A stretch of DNA of 64,000 bases from Clostridium magnum DSM 2767 (GCF_001623875.1 NZ_LWAE01000002.1:1054001-1118000), one strand, 5' to 3'; shown: positions 54,254 through 63,695, counted from the first letter of the stretch. Notes: a model not told the origin generated them from the sequence alone. Translations and numbers: made by a program.

Positions 54254-54301
54254 GAGATAGATAATCTATCAGAAACAAGGCTTCTTTTCACTGATAATTA
54301 G
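54254..54301 (+). pseudogene. Remnant of the 3' end of the second pseudopilin gene
   Basis: The bases encode EIDNLSETRLLFTDN and a stop, close to the end of the protein at 51201-51662 (EIDNLSGTRLVSIGN, stop). No more of the gene is left upstream. The remnant shows that a duplicated pseudopilin gene, or an insertion that copied this end, once existed here. Confidence 0.6.
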
Positions 54302-54325
54302 ATAAATTAAATATGCTAATTTGGG

Positions 54326-54354
54326 AACCTTTCCTTGGTGGGAAGGTTTTTTTA
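54326..54354 (+). terminator. Terminator behind the pseudopilin remnant
   Basis: Arms aaccttt(cc) and (gg)gaaggtt are followed by seven T. It was probably the original end of the pilus operon before the minus-strand genes arrived. Confidence 0.7.
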
Positions 54355-54477
54355 TTATATAGGAATTCCAATATAAATATTAGGCTATTAGATTATTATT
54401 ACTGGATAATGTTAATGGTATGGTATTAAAAGTATGGTATGATTTTCATATAAAAAATGTGAGTAAAGGGGTATACA

Positions 54478-55329
54478 ATGAAAAAAGTAATGTCGTTTAA
54501 AAAAATATTTATATTCTGTATTGTAATAATAGCATTGTATAAAATAATTATGTTATTAGATACATTACCTCCTATGTTTCTTTATGGGGATATAACATAT
54601 CATATAGCAGAATCCATATTATATGTTATTAATCAGCTTGCAATAGGAGTGGCTGGAGCAATTATCTTTTACTATCTAAATTCATTTTATAATACAAAGT
54701 TAAACATGGCGCTCTACTATGATTTGCGAAAAAATATACTATTTATACTTTATCATCATATGGACATTCTAAAAAATGTAGATTATTTTAAGGAACTAGG
54801 TGATAAAACTCAGTTCTTATGGCCAGACTTTATTGTATTGCTCAGCATTATTGATAAAAGCTTAGAGGTTGATGATGGATATGTTTACGATAAAGATGCT
54901 GAAAGTCAAAGTGATTATGAAATTAAATATAAGTATGAGCAGGCTGTTGGAGAATATCTTTTACAAGTAAATCAAAGCAATCTAATACATAGCATTGAGC
55001 AGTTTAATAAACCTATTGATGATTTATGTGCTTGCATTTCAAGTTACGGTATTAATAACCTATCTTCTTTTTATCAACTTAAAGGAGGTAAGGATATAAT
55101 TGATACAGTGACTTCTGATTTTTATTGTGATGATTTAATAGGGTATATTGATTGTCTCAAATACGATGATTCCGAAGAAAAAGAGAATCTAATTATTTTT
55201 AGAAAATATATAGGTCTTTATTATTTGCAATTTCTTAATGAAACAATAGATTTTTACAACACTATTAATGAGTTTATAGAAACAGTAGAAAAAAATAAAA
55301 TAATTAAGTATACAAATTTAATTTATTAG
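54478..55329 (+). CDS. Hypothetical protein with two N-terminal membrane helices
   Basis: The 283-residue product has two helices within the first 70 residues (IFIFCIVIIALYKIIMLLDT; ESILYVINQLAIGVAGAIIF) and a cytoplasmic, mostly helical domain of about 200 residues rich in Asp, Tyr and Asn. No family is recognised. It stands alone after a terminator and has its own promoter-like region. The layout of two helices plus a helical soluble domain is seen in some effector-like proteins, but nothing here proves such a role. Confidence 0.6.
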   Translation: MKKVMSFKKIFIFCIVIIALYKIIMLLDTLPPMFLYGDITYHIAESILYVINQLAIGVAGAIIFYYLNSFYNTKLNMALYYDLRKNILFILYHHMDILKNVDYFKELGDKTQFLWPDFIVLLSIIDKSLEVDDGYVYDKDAESQSDYEIKYKYEQAVGEYLLQVNQSNLIHSIEQFNKPIDDLCACISSYGINNLSSFYQLKGGKDIIDTVTSDFYCDDLIGYIDCLKYDDSEEKENLIIFRKYIGLYYLQFLNETIDFYNTINEFIETVEKNKIIKYTNLIY

Positions 55330-55470
55330 TTTGAGAATAAGTCCAAGTGTGATTCATCAAGGCAGTAACTATTTTTAAACTATATCAGTAAGATGAATTT
55401 ATTTTAAACCGGGGAGGGAGTACAACCACTTCGGTTTTTTATAGTCACTATTTAAATAACAAAGATGTAT

Positions 55471-55499
55471 TTGAATAAACAAATTTATTGTGTTATAAT
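55471..55499 (+). promoter_or_regulatory. Promoter of the YdjM-NERD-SNase operon with an operator-like palindrome
   Basis: TTGAAT (55471-55476), a 17-base spacer and TATAAT (55494-55499) form a good promoter. Inside it lies aacaaatttattgtg at 55478-55492, which fits AACAAT-N3-ATTGTT with one change in each arm. The same operator occurs twice ahead of the Tad-like operon, so both may be under one regulator. Confidence 0.5.
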
Positions 55500-55555
55500 T
55501 ATATATATGATATAAAAGAAAATAAATAAATTTTACGAAAGAAGGTGGAACTACA

Positions 55556-56215
55556 ATGAAGGGACAAAGCCATGCAATAGCTGGAGTAGTTACAGGAGTA
55601 GCTTTAACACATTCAATGCACTTAAACATCAATCCAATAATAGTAGTGGCAGCAGCTTTGGTAGGGGCTATGATTCCAGATATAGATGAAGAACATTCAA
55701 AAATAAATAAGTGGTTGTTCCCCGTTAGTGCAAAGCAAAGAAATATTGTTAAGGGATTAGCCGGAGCCATTTTAATATCTTCGCCAATAGCAGTATTGAA
55801 ATACATAGGGATTATCCTAGTAATGTCAATTCTTTCATGTAAAGTTAATTATAAATTTAGCATATGGAGTGGACTTCATATGTTCAGTTATCACAGAACA
55901 ATATTCCATGATCCAATACTAGGAGGACTATTATTAACAGTTCCATTATATCTTTTAAGTTTACCTAAAGAATACATTATACCTTATGCATGTGGATTAG
56001 CTTCACACTATCTTTTAGATATGTGTACAAGCAACGGATTAGCTCTTTATCTTCTAGGTGGCAAAAGGATTAGAATACCTCTTATAACATATAAGAGCGG
56101 AAATGATTTTATGGAATATGGACTTTTAGCAGTATATGTTCTAGGAGTGCTTTCAGTATCATTAAAATCAACGATTACTGTAAATCAATTTTTATCAAAT
56201 ATAATTAAATTTTAG
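55556..56215 (+). CDS. YdjM-like membrane metal-dependent hydrolase
   Basis: The 219-residue product matches the LexA-binding inner-membrane-associated hydrolase (YdjM) family. The N terminus reads MKGQSHAIAGVVTGVALTHS, followed by GAMIPDIDEEHSKINK, and the central metal-binding part is SYHRTIFHDPILGGL. Several membrane helices are present. The start lies behind gaaggtgg. It is the first gene of a run of five that ends with an SNase-like protein. Confidence 0.82.
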   Translation: MKGQSHAIAGVVTGVALTHSMHLNINPIIVVAAALVGAMIPDIDEEHSKINKWLFPVSAKQRNIVKGLAGAILISSPIAVLKYIGIILVMSILSCKVNYKFSIWSGLHMFSYHRTIFHDPILGGLLLTVPLYLLSLPKEYIIPYACGLASHYLLDMCTSNGLALYLLGGKRIRIPLITYKSGNDFMEYGLLAVYVLGVLSVSLKSTITVNQFLSNIIKF

Positions 56216-56225
56216 GAGGGAAGCT

Positions 56226-56501
56226 ATGTTTTCTATGTTTGTACTAATTTGATGTATGTTTTTTGTAGTTTGTGGAGTGGTTATATTTGGGTTTATATCA
56301 AATGCAAGAAAGGGCAATCATTCCTCAAATAATTGTATTAATGATATTCAAGTTAAAGAAGAAATGGAAAGGCAACAACATCAACAGTTTGTAGATTGGT
56401 CTATGGAGAAATCAAGGAAAAGTGTAACTCCTTTTGAAAGTGGTGGGTATGACATGCATAACGGAAATAGCTTCAATGATCCCCACAATGGAGGATTTTA
56501 A
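56226..56501 (+). pseudogene. Small membrane protein gene with an in-frame TGA
   Basis: ATG 56226 behind ggaggg encodes MFSMFVLI and meets TGA at 56250, yet the same frame continues as CMFFVVCGVVIFGFISNARK to a soluble, Asn- and Gly-rich tail of unknown family. One base change (TGG to TGA) would explain it. ATG 56256 is six bases after the stop, so re-initiation may still yield most of the protein (81 residues). It may therefore be partly functional. Confidence 0.6.
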
Positions 56502-56525
56502 TTTTAATTAATGGGAGGGCAAATC

Positions 56526-56780
56526 ATGCCAAATAAATTTAAAATAAGTTTAAGCGTTTTTGTTATGGATATATGCTATTGTATCATTGCTTTTGTTGCC
56601 TATAAGTTAAGAATGGAATACCCAACTTATACTCTAATAATTTTGGGTTGTCTTGTTTTAGGAGCTATTACAGATACTATAATGATTAAGAAAAGCAGAA
56701 AGACAATGGAGTGGACATATCAGATGTTGCAGATACATCCAGAAATAATGGAATCTATGAAAAATCAGAATAAGCAATAA
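56526..56780 (+). CDS. Small two-helix membrane protein
   Basis: The 84-residue product has two hydrophobic helices (LSVFVMDICYCIIAFVAYKL; YTLIILGCLVLGAITDTIMI) and a short cytoplasmic tail (MEWTYQMLQIHPEIMESMKN). No family is recognised. ATG 56526 follows gggagggc; an ATG at 56511 lies ahead of that site and is less likely. It is followed by a weak hairpin and then by the NERD gene. Confidence 0.6.
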   Translation: MPNKFKISLSVFVMDICYCIIAFVAYKLRMEYPTYTLIILGCLVLGAITDTIMIKKSRKTMEWTYQMLQIHPEIMESMKNQNKQ

Positions 56781-56833
56781 TAATATCAGCCTCTCTCAAA
56801 TGGGAGGCTTGAATTTTATATAAGAGGGAGGAT

Positions 56834-58249
56834 ATGAGTTTGGGCTTTAAGGATTTATTCAAAGCGTTCAAGAGGGAAGTTAAAAACGTGCCATCAGCTC
56901 TGCAGATAAATATATACAAAGAAGAAGCGGAAAAACCGAATACATCTCCTTCTGATAAAGAAGTTCCCAAACAAGTAATTCAAAGTGCCCCTACTGTAAA
57001 AGTTACTGCAGATTTATACTATATGAGAACTCCAATAGCAGATTATAAATATAAAGAAGTAAGACTAACCTTATATGAGCAGAGGGATTTCTACAGAGAA
57101 GAAAAAGAAAAATTATTAAGAATATCTGATAACATCAATGTTTATAAGCAATATTATAACAAGATTAGTAAGATTGCTCCCCTTGCGAAAAGTGCTGATT
57201 ACAATAAATTGCCTCACCTTAGAGGACTTCAACTAAATGCCACAATTCCTGTTTTAAAGAATGACTTAGGGATACTCATAAATGAATATGAGAGGGCAGT
57301 AAAAGGGGCTGCCAAGCAATCCTATAATGCTAAAGTAGGAATTTACGGAGAAAACTCTGTAGATAGAGAGCTGGACCTATATAGGGATAAATTATTAAAT
57401 CTAAGTAATATAAGGCTAATTGTAGAGAGTAATACTGTTGAATCTGATAATTTAGTTATAAGTGAAAGAGGAATCTTTTGCATAGAGGTCAAAAATTTTG
57501 GAGTAGGGCGTAGAGGCAAGATTAAGGTTAGCAAGGATGGTCTTTGGAGCCGACTTAGTGCTGAAGGAGATGTAATGGAGGTAAATGATGTTACAAGTCA
57601 GACTTACAGGCATATAGGCTTAACACAAAGATTATTAAATGAAGAATTGAAAAGGCAAGGTGTGAATTTACCTTATATCAACATCAACCCTATTATTGTA
57701 TTTGTTAATCCGGCCATAAAGATAGACAACCAATCTGATGTGCCAGTGTTGAGATTAAGTAATATTTATCATCATATATCTACCTTCAAAACTGATACCA
57801 GGATTGATGAAAAGTATTGGGGAGTAATTGAAAATATTTTAAATGCACATAACCAAGGAGCTAAGCCATATCCAGTAAAGTTATGTGCTGATAAAATAAT
57901 TCAAAATTATATGGAAGTTTATAACAAGTTAAGATACTTTGATTGCATAGATAAACAGGTGAACTTAGAGAAGATATTGCAGCAGGCTGTTTTTATAGGT
58001 AATGACCGGTTGATTTCCTGTTTTGAAAAGTATTCATCTGATGATAAGGAGAGCAGAAAGGTTAGTCATCTTGAAATAATCTCTTTAAGAGCTTTAATAG
58101 ATGAACTTGACATTAAAGGCAAGGGAGATAGAGGAATGTATGAGGGCTTGATATTAAAATACTTTAATGTAGATAACCTAAGTGACCTAAAATTAGAGGC
58201 TTATGAGTACATTTATCAAGCATTGAATAAAGAAATAAGGAGAAAGTAA
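56834..58249 (+). CDS. NERD-domain protein (nuclease-related)
   Basis: The 471-residue product has a NERD domain around residues 170-300: KVGIYGENSVDRELDLYRDK, then SDNLVISERGIFCIEVKNFG, where the Glu-x-Lys is the nuclease-like pair. A later part, NINPIIVFVNPAIKID, is also typical. The N-terminal 150 residues are helical and charged. NERD proteins are found on plasmids and mobile islands and are thought to act on DNA. It sits between small membrane proteins and an SNase-like protein. Confidence 0.82.
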   Translation: MSLGFKDLFKAFKREVKNVPSALQINIYKEEAEKPNTSPSDKEVPKQVIQSAPTVKVTADLYYMRTPIADYKYKEVRLTLYEQRDFYREEKEKLLRISDNINVYKQYYNKISKIAPLAKSADYNKLPHLRGLQLNATIPVLKNDLGILINEYERAVKGAAKQSYNAKVGIYGENSVDRELDLYRDKLLNLSNIRLIVESNTVESDNLVISERGIFCIEVKNFGVGRRGKIKVSKDGLWSRLSAEGDVMEVNDVTSQTYRHIGLTQRLLNEELKRQGVNLPYININPIIVFVNPAIKIDNQSDVPVLRLSNIYHHISTFKTDTRIDEKYWGVIENILNAHNQGAKPYPVKLCADKIIQNYMEVYNKLRYFDCIDKQVNLEKILQQAVFIGNDRLISCFEKYSSDDKESRKVSHLEIISLRALIDELDIKGKGDRGMYEGLILKYFNVDNLSDLKLEAYEYIYQALNKEIRRK

Positions 58250-58346
58250 CACTATTCATATTTTAGCTATAGTAGTTGTGATAGTTTTGGTGGTGGAGGA
58301 GATTCAACTAATTTCTAGATTTAAAATTATTGATGTGAGGTAAATA

Positions 58347-59072
58347 ATGATAAAGCATAAGATAACTAAGACGCAAAAGAAGATAAATGTATTAGTATAC
58401 TTAATTTTTTGTGTTTTTATATCCAGTTGTTATTATTTCATAAGCAGAACTCCCAAGCCTCCCAATAATCTTATATCTGATATTAAAGGAACAGAAGGAA
58501 TGGCATCTATAAGTGGAACAGTAGAGAAGGTCTTGGATGGCAGCACTCTTATAGTGAGAACAGGGGATAAGGTTGAAACTGTTAGTTTATTAGGGTTATA
58601 TATACCTGTAGAAATGAAGGATAAGGCTATGGAATTAACTAAAGCTGAATTACAGGGGCAGGTGGTAGAACTCTATTACTATGAAGAGAAATATAGTCCT
58701 CAGATAAGGGAGTATGGCAAAATAGCAGCTTATATTTATATAAAACACATTTTATTTGGTGGTGGCTTGTTACGTACTGGACTTGCTGTTGCTATCACAG
58801 CTCATGATTTAAAACAGAATCCTCAAACTAGCCAGTATTATCTATCAGTTGAAAATAATGCAAAGGAAGAAGGAGCGGGGATTTGGCAGTATGTTAAGGA
58901 TAAGGGAAGCATAACAATACAAGATACTGTAAGCCCAACTACCAAGAAGGTTTCAGATGTGATAAAAAGCGAAGTGCCTAAAGCAACTGAAACTGCTGCT
59001 GATGAACTGAAAAAAGGCATTAGTAGTGGTGTAAGTTCAATGAAAGATGCTATTAATAATATAGTAAAATAA
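58347..59072 (+). CDS. Membrane-anchored SNase-like (thermonuclease fold) protein
   Basis: The 241-residue product has an N-terminal membrane anchor (INVLVYLIFCVFISSCYYFI), then a staphylococcal-nuclease-like domain from about 50 to 170 (ASISGTVEKVLDGSTLIVRT, VSLLGLYIPVE) and a helical tail. In active nucleases the loop after the D-G-D-T motif and the R-L-x-x-I-x-x-P-E motif carry the catalytic Asp and Arg; here DGSTL and SLLGLYIPVE have lost these residues, so it may be inactive. It ends the operon, with a terminator behind it. Cell-surface nucleases of this type are common in conjugation and Tad clusters. Confidence 0.72.
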   Translation: MIKHKITKTQKKINVLVYLIFCVFISSCYYFISRTPKPPNNLISDIKGTEGMASISGTVEKVLDGSTLIVRTGDKVETVSLLGLYIPVEMKDKAMELTKAELQGQVVELYYYEEKYSPQIREYGKIAAYIYIKHILFGGGLLRTGLAVAITAHDLKQNPQTSQYYLSVENNAKEEGAGIWQYVKDKGSITIQDTVSPTTKKVSDVIKSEVPKATETAADELKKGISSGVSSMKDAINNIVK

Positions 59073-59087
59073 CTAAAGGAAAACAAA

Positions 59088-59126
59088 AAAACAAGGCATC
59101 CTACCCCCATAGTATGCCTTGTTTTA
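59088..59126 (+). terminator. Terminator of the YdjM-NERD-SNase operon
   Basis: Twelve-base arms aaaacaaggcat and atgccttgtttt enclose a loop rich in C. Another hairpin-like region of similar look lies near 59237-59272. Confidence 0.8.
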
Positions 59127-59585
59127 AGAGTGTTTAAAAATGTGTAGAAATGTTTTTTCTAATAATATATACCATATCACTGCATTCGTTTTCAGTAGTA
59201 AGTAATGGAAGTAGGGTAGGTATAATATAGGAAATAAAAAAAGAGCAAGGAGACCTCTCATTATCCCTTGCTTAATAAACGCTATCATATTGGTATCGTT
59301 TACTTTTCGCTTAATTGTATTATATCATATATATTTGTCCTTTTTAAGTAGTAAGTAATGGGAACGGAGAGAAATGTGTACTTTTGAGTGTTTTATTTTT
59401 CGATTATTCCATATTAGCATATTTTTTTTGAGAAAAACGTGATATAAAAAAGAAAATAGATGAGGTACTGAAGCACCATGAGCAAAATCTACAAAAGTTT
59501 TTAAGAATACAGAAAGATTACTGATAAAGAAAAGACAAGGAGTATCAATAATATTATTTAAAAGTCTGTCGAAATTTCAAAGTAA
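59127..59585. other. Intergenic stretch without a clear gene
   Basis: Apart from a second hairpin (gcaagg to cccttgc, about 59243-59271) no gene is seen. A promoter for the fragment downstream was not found. Confidence 0.4.
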
Positions 59586-59876
59586 GAACTATATCAAGAT
59601 ATTTTCTGCTCTCTACTTATGCCATTTATACAGAAATCAGTAGAGGATTATTTTACAAAATTTCTAACTGATGTACCGACAGTTGCCCCTTGGAACATTG
59701 ATATTTTAAGAGTGGAGAAACCTAATGCTTATCGTTCATTCATTTTTGTACTTAAAATACGGATAAAACCATATGTCGGACAACAATCTTGGATTAGGTG
59801 TTGTTTGTTTAAAATTGCAGTGCATGGAGAAGGGGATGTTGAAGTAAATAATTTTCAACATATCAAAAAGTATTAA
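59586..59876 (+). pseudogene. DUF3888-like gene fragment
   Basis: Following a stop at 59583, the frame reads ELYQDIFCSLLMPFIQKSVE and on through IDILRVEKPNAYRSFIFVLK and EVNNFQHIKKY. It matches the DUF3888 pattern of secreted Firmicute proteins. The signal peptide is missing upstream, and the stretch GQQSWIRCCLFKIAV looks distorted, so the gene is probably decayed. An ATG at 59619 has no ribosome-binding site. Confidence 0.5.
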
Positions 59877-60408
59877 TTACCACCGCATTTTCAACATACT
59901 ATAAAGAAGAATTTTAAGCATATCTATTAATCAAATATGACGAAGCATTCTTATCTTGTGTCACCAGTATAAGATTATAAGAATAATAGACTGAATATTT
60001 ATATAAGGTAGCGAGGGGGCTACCTTTTTTAAGTTTGGTATTAAAATAGTACAAATTTAGCTGTGTATGGAGGAATTTAGGTTAATTTGTAGAATTTGTA
60101 TTATATGCAAATTAATCAATGAATTATGTAATATATCTAATGTCTATAACCGGAAGTTTAAGAAGGTATTAAATTATTGATAACAGTTCATTATCTGTGT
60201 AACTTGAAAATTTTATTTAATTCAATTATGAAAGGTCGTGTTTTAATGATTTTAGGCCAAGAATACTTATAAGTTCTATATTAAGTGAAAGTTTGAATAC
60301 CAGATCTGAAATGAAACATTTTTCTCAAGTATAGGTGTAGCTGTTTTATCTATTCAAATAATCGTTCACAAAAATGACTGGTAATAAAAAGTTAGGAGGA
60401 GTTACATT
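59877..60408. other. Intergenic stretch ahead of the CBASS operon
   Basis: A terminator (60005-60032) closes the left side, and the rest must hold the CBASS promoter. No gene is visible, and in particular there is no effector gene upstream of the CD-NTase. Confidence 0.5.
60005..60032 (+). terminator. Terminator
   Basis: Arms aaggtagc and gctacctt are followed by a T run. Confidence 0.8.
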
Positions 60409-61467
60409 ATGAAATTAAAAAAGCAGTTTGAAGATTTCTACAAAGAAATTACAATCGACACAGAGGTTGAAGACCTTATAGAAAAAAGGGAAACTTTGGA
60501 GAATAATTTTAAGAGTAATTTTCCATCGGAATGCGAAAAACATGATATTGAAGTAAAAAAGAGTGATATTGAAATATTTGATCAGGGAAGTTATAAGTTG
60601 CATACTACAATTAAGAATAATCATGGTGGAAGTATTGATAGAGATGTTGCAGTTATGTTTCCACTTGATATCGATCAAAATAGTGATCCAAGAAAAATTA
60701 AAGGATATGGTAGGGATGCGATAAATTTATGGAATAGATCTGTTACTATTAAAGAACCATGTTTAAATGTATCCTATGTTGAAAATGGAACTGAATGGAT
60801 GCATATAGATCTACCATTGTATGCAAAGCATAATGGGAATATATATCTTGCCAGAGGTAGGGAATTTGCAACTGAAGGTAATTATTCATGGGAACCAGCA
60901 GATCCTAAAGGACTAAATGACTATCTTATAGGTAAGATCAATGGTAATAATCAACTAAGAAGAATCATCCGCTATATTAAGAAGTGGAAATTAGAGAAAT
61001 ATTATAATTCAACTTTGGATCATGAAGTGCCACCAAGTATAGGACTTACTCTTCTTGCATGCGATTGCTTTATTGCAAGTACAAGCTCCGAAGGAGATGA
61101 TGATTTATCATCCTTACAAAAAACAATTCAAGGTATTATTAACAAATTTTCTTTAACATATGAAAATGGAGTGCTTGTAAAAGCAAATATTTCAAGATCT
61201 TTACCTGTAACACCGTGGACAGATGTTTTTAAGAAGATGAAAGATAGCAGTGATACATATGGAGTTAAATTTTATGATAAATTAAATACGGCATTACAAA
61301 ATTTAACTGATGCATGTAATGAAGAATCTGAACACGATGCAGGGTTAAGTGTACAAAAAGTTTTTGGCGATGAATTTAAAGTGCCGGTAAAACAAGTAAA
61401 TGTATCAACATCATCAAACGCATCTAGTAAAAAGGAGCATAATTTTGGTGGAGAATCAAATTATTAA
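60409..61467 (+). CDS. CD-NTase (cGAS/DncV-like nucleotidyltransferase) of a type II CBASS
   Basis: CD-NTases make a cyclic nucleotide upon phage infection, which activates an effector. The 352-residue product has the nucleotidyltransferase signature GS at residues 60-61 (FDQGSYKLHTTI), the metal-binding pair in GGSIDRDVAVMF (Asp77, Asp79) and a third Asp in WMHIDLPLY (Asp134). A helical second half follows (RRIIRYIKKWK). The C-terminal tail NFGGESNY is flexible and glycine-bearing, as needed for linkage by the E2/E1 protein. The start follows taggaggag. The 3' end overlaps the E2/E1 gene. Confidence 0.88.
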   Translation: MKLKKQFEDFYKEITIDTEVEDLIEKRETLENNFKSNFPSECEKHDIEVKKSDIEIFDQGSYKLHTTIKNNHGGSIDRDVAVMFPLDIDQNSDPRKIKGYGRDAINLWNRSVTIKEPCLNVSYVENGTEWMHIDLPLYAKHNGNIYLARGREFATEGNYSWEPADPKGLNDYLIGKINGNNQLRRIIRYIKKWKLEKYYNSTLDHEVPPSIGLTLLACDCFIASTSSEGDDDLSSLQKTIQGIINKFSLTYENGVLVKANISRSLPVTPWTDVFKKMKDSSDTYGVKFYDKLNTALQNLTDACNEESEHDAGLSVQKVFGDEFKVPVKQVNVSTSSNASSKKEHNFGGESNY

Positions 61468-63091
61468 AGAGATACTATCTACATATGATGAAATACAAAT
61501 TTTATGCGAAGAAGATGATATTGTATTTTTCAAACTCAAGGATAAGGAATATGGCATTTGGTATTCAAAAGAAGAAAAAAGGACTAGCAAACCATTTATT
61601 TTAGTAAAGAATGATAGTCAATATGATTATCCGCATATAATGCAATTTGAAATTCCAATAGATAAAGATAAGCAGAAATATCGTTTAGTATGTCTTCATG
61701 AATCAGGAGATATAATTAATTACTTAATGTCATACGAAGAAAAAATAATTGATACCATAGACCGTCTTATTCATCTATTATCTTTATCACCATTGGAAAT
61801 AGAGGAAGAATTTCAAAAAGAATTTTTGTACTATTGGAATCAACTAGTAAATTATGATATTCCTTTGAGATTATATGTTGCTTCGGATAGAGTGTTTCAA
61901 AGTATGAATGTTTACCAAAATAAAAATAAGATGTTTAGAGCCGTAACAAATGGAATTAAGCTGAATGACAAAGATGCATGGAGCTTTGTACATAATATAT
62001 GTGCATTCTATATTCCAATTACAGATAATAGAAGGATATTGCCACCAGTAAAAGATAAGCTTTGGAAAATTGATGAGATTTTGAAAATTGTTAAAGGAAG
62101 AGATGTAGCACGAATAGGCCATGAGACATATGAATCTATAAAAAAAGTAAAGGTAAAATCTAATAGAGCGTTTCTTATATTTGAAATGATGGTTTTAAAT
62201 CATAGAATTAACTTTTGCTGCCTGGTATATTTTAAAAATTTAAAAACAGAAACACTTATGGATAAATTGGGAAATGCAATTGAAAAAATTGAACTAGTAG
62301 AAACAAAACGTTGCGATTATTTATTTTTAAATGAACAAATCGGAAATGATACATCAATAGTTGATAAAAAGGTTGCCATAGTTGGTGTTGGATCCCTTGG
62401 AAGCTATTTGGCAACAGAGTTGGTGAAGTTAGGAATAAAGAATTTAACTTTATATGATGAAGACACATTAGAAGAAGCAAATATAATGCGCCACAGAGCA
62501 AGGCTTTCATGGAGTAATATCAGTAAAGTGATAGCTATGAAATATGATTTGGAATTAATGCATCCGGAAATTATTGTAAATGAAAAAGATGAATACCTCA
62601 CTCAAGAAATTCTAAAAAAAGATATGCATGGTTTTGATATGATAATTTTTACGGTAGGGAACAGTGATGTCCAACTTATGGCTAATACTGTTTTTAAAGA
62701 GTTTAACTATGATAAACCAGTAATATATTCTTGGCTTGAAGCAGGAGGAACAAATAGCCATATTTTGAAAGTTGACTATTCAAAGAAAGGATGTTTTGAA
62801 TGTTTATATACCAATAAAGAAGGCGATTTAGTAAATAATAGCGCAAATAAATTACCAGATGAATTAGTAACACAAAACACTATTAGAAATGGCTGCGGAG
62901 CTACAAGAGTTGCTTATGGTACTGAAATTCTATTAAGAACGACGAGTGTTATATTAGATACGGTTAAGAGAACCTTTAGGGGTGAATTTGAAGATAATTG
63001 TTTAATAGATATAGAGCCTACTTCTGTAATTAATCAAGGAAATACTTTTAAAGAAGGGAAGTGTCAATGCTGTGGCGATAGAGATAGCTAA
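61445..63091 (+). CDS. cap2: Cap2-type E2/E1 fusion of type II CBASS
   Basis: The product of about 548 residues primes the CD-NTase by attaching its C terminus to a target, in the manner of ubiquitin. The first half is E2-like, with a candidate catalytic Cys in KYRLVCLHESGD. The second half is a ThiF-type E1 adenylation domain: VAIVGVGSLGSYLATELVKL, the Arg/Asp-bearing LYDEDTLEEANIMRHRARLS, candidate Cys in NGCGATRVAYG and a C-terminal zinc motif ending CQCCGDRD. TTG 61445 or GTG 61448 follows aaaggag; a frame-open ATG at 61400 lies inside the CD-NTase gene and is not likely. It overlaps the CD-NTase gene by 23 bases and the JAB gene by 20 bases. Confidence 0.88.
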   Translation: MVENQIIKEILSTYDEIQILCEEDDIVFFKLKDKEYGIWYSKEEKRTSKPFILVKNDSQYDYPHIMQFEIPIDKDKQKYRLVCLHESGDIINYLMSYEEKIIDTIDRLIHLLSLSPLEIEEEFQKEFLYYWNQLVNYDIPLRLYVASDRVFQSMNVYQNKNKMFRAVTNGIKLNDKDAWSFVHNICAFYIPITDNRRILPPVKDKLWKIDEILKIVKGRDVARIGHETYESIKKVKVKSNRAFLIFEMMVLNHRINFCCLVYFKNLKTETLMDKLGNAIEKIELVETKRCDYLFLNEQIGNDTSIVDKKVAIVGVGSLGSYLATELVKLGIKNLTLYDEDTLEEANIMRHRARLSWSNISKVIAMKYDLELMHPEIIVNEKDEYLTQEILKKDMHGFDMIIFTVGNSDVQLMANTVFKEFNYDKPVIYSWLEAGGTNSHILKVDYSKKGCFECLYTNKEGDLVNNSANKLPDELVTQNTIRNGCGATRVAYGTEILLRTTSVILDTVKRTFRGEFEDNCLIDIEPTSVINQGNTFKEGKCQCCGDRDS

Positions 63092-63590
63092 TAGATGTAT
63101 AAAAATGAAACTTCCAAATGGAAAAGTAGTAGATATATTGCCAGAAGTATTTCAGGAAATAAGCAAATGGATTCAAAATGATGATTATGCACCTGAAGGT
63201 GGAGGTTTTATATTAGGATACAAGCATGAAAGAACTGGGAACATTTCCTTGGAATATGTAACATATCCTCAGCCATTGGATATTTGTAGCAGAATTCATT
63301 TTAAAATAAAAGATCCTATCCATAAGCTATTTCTATTAAAGGCACGAGTCAGAAAAAGCTTTTATATGGGGGTGTGGCATACTCACCCACAAACTATTCC
63401 TAACCCATCGATAGTAGATTGGGATGATTGGAATGACACATTGATAAAAGATAGAACTGCTAGTAAATATATGTTTTTTCTTATAGCTGGTACAAAAAGT
63501 ATTAGAATATGGGTTGGTGATTTTGAGACAAAACACATTGTGGAAATATTTGAATGTGAGAAAGATGGTGATTTATATAAAAAAATATAA
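63072..63590 (+). CDS. cap3: Cap3-type JAB/JAMM deconjugating protease
   Basis: The 172-residue product is a JAB-domain zinc protease that removes the CD-NTase from its target. The motif is intact: acidic residue in APEGGGFILGY, His-x-His in GVWHTHPQTIPNPSIVDW with Asp downstream. GTG 63072 is inside the end of the cap2 gene; ATG 63105 is an alternative. The three genes have the standard order CD-NTase, Cap2, Cap3. Confidence 0.88.
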   Translation: MAIEIANRCIKMKLPNGKVVDILPEVFQEISKWIQNDDYAPEGGGFILGYKHERTGNISLEYVTYPQPLDICSRIHFKIKDPIHKLFLLKARVRKSFYMGVWHTHPQTIPNPSIVDWDDWNDTLIKDRTASKYMFFLIAGTKSIRIWVGDFETKHIVEIFECEKDGDLYKKI

Positions 63591-63695
63591 GTACAAACTA
63601 AATGGGGGCTATTATAGGTTCTTTTATAAATATTGTAACGTTAATACTTAGTATAAAAATATTCTTTATGATTTTATGTAGAATTTATGGTTTAG

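Noticed and set aside
54478..55329. Two-helix membrane protein as the CBASS effector
   Set aside because: It lies 5 kb from the CD-NTase with terminators in between, so no operon link is visible.
61400..61444. ATG 61400 as the start of the E2/E1 gene
   Set aside because: It lies deep in the CD-NTase gene without a ribosome-binding site; TTG 61445 / GTG 61448 follow aaaggag.
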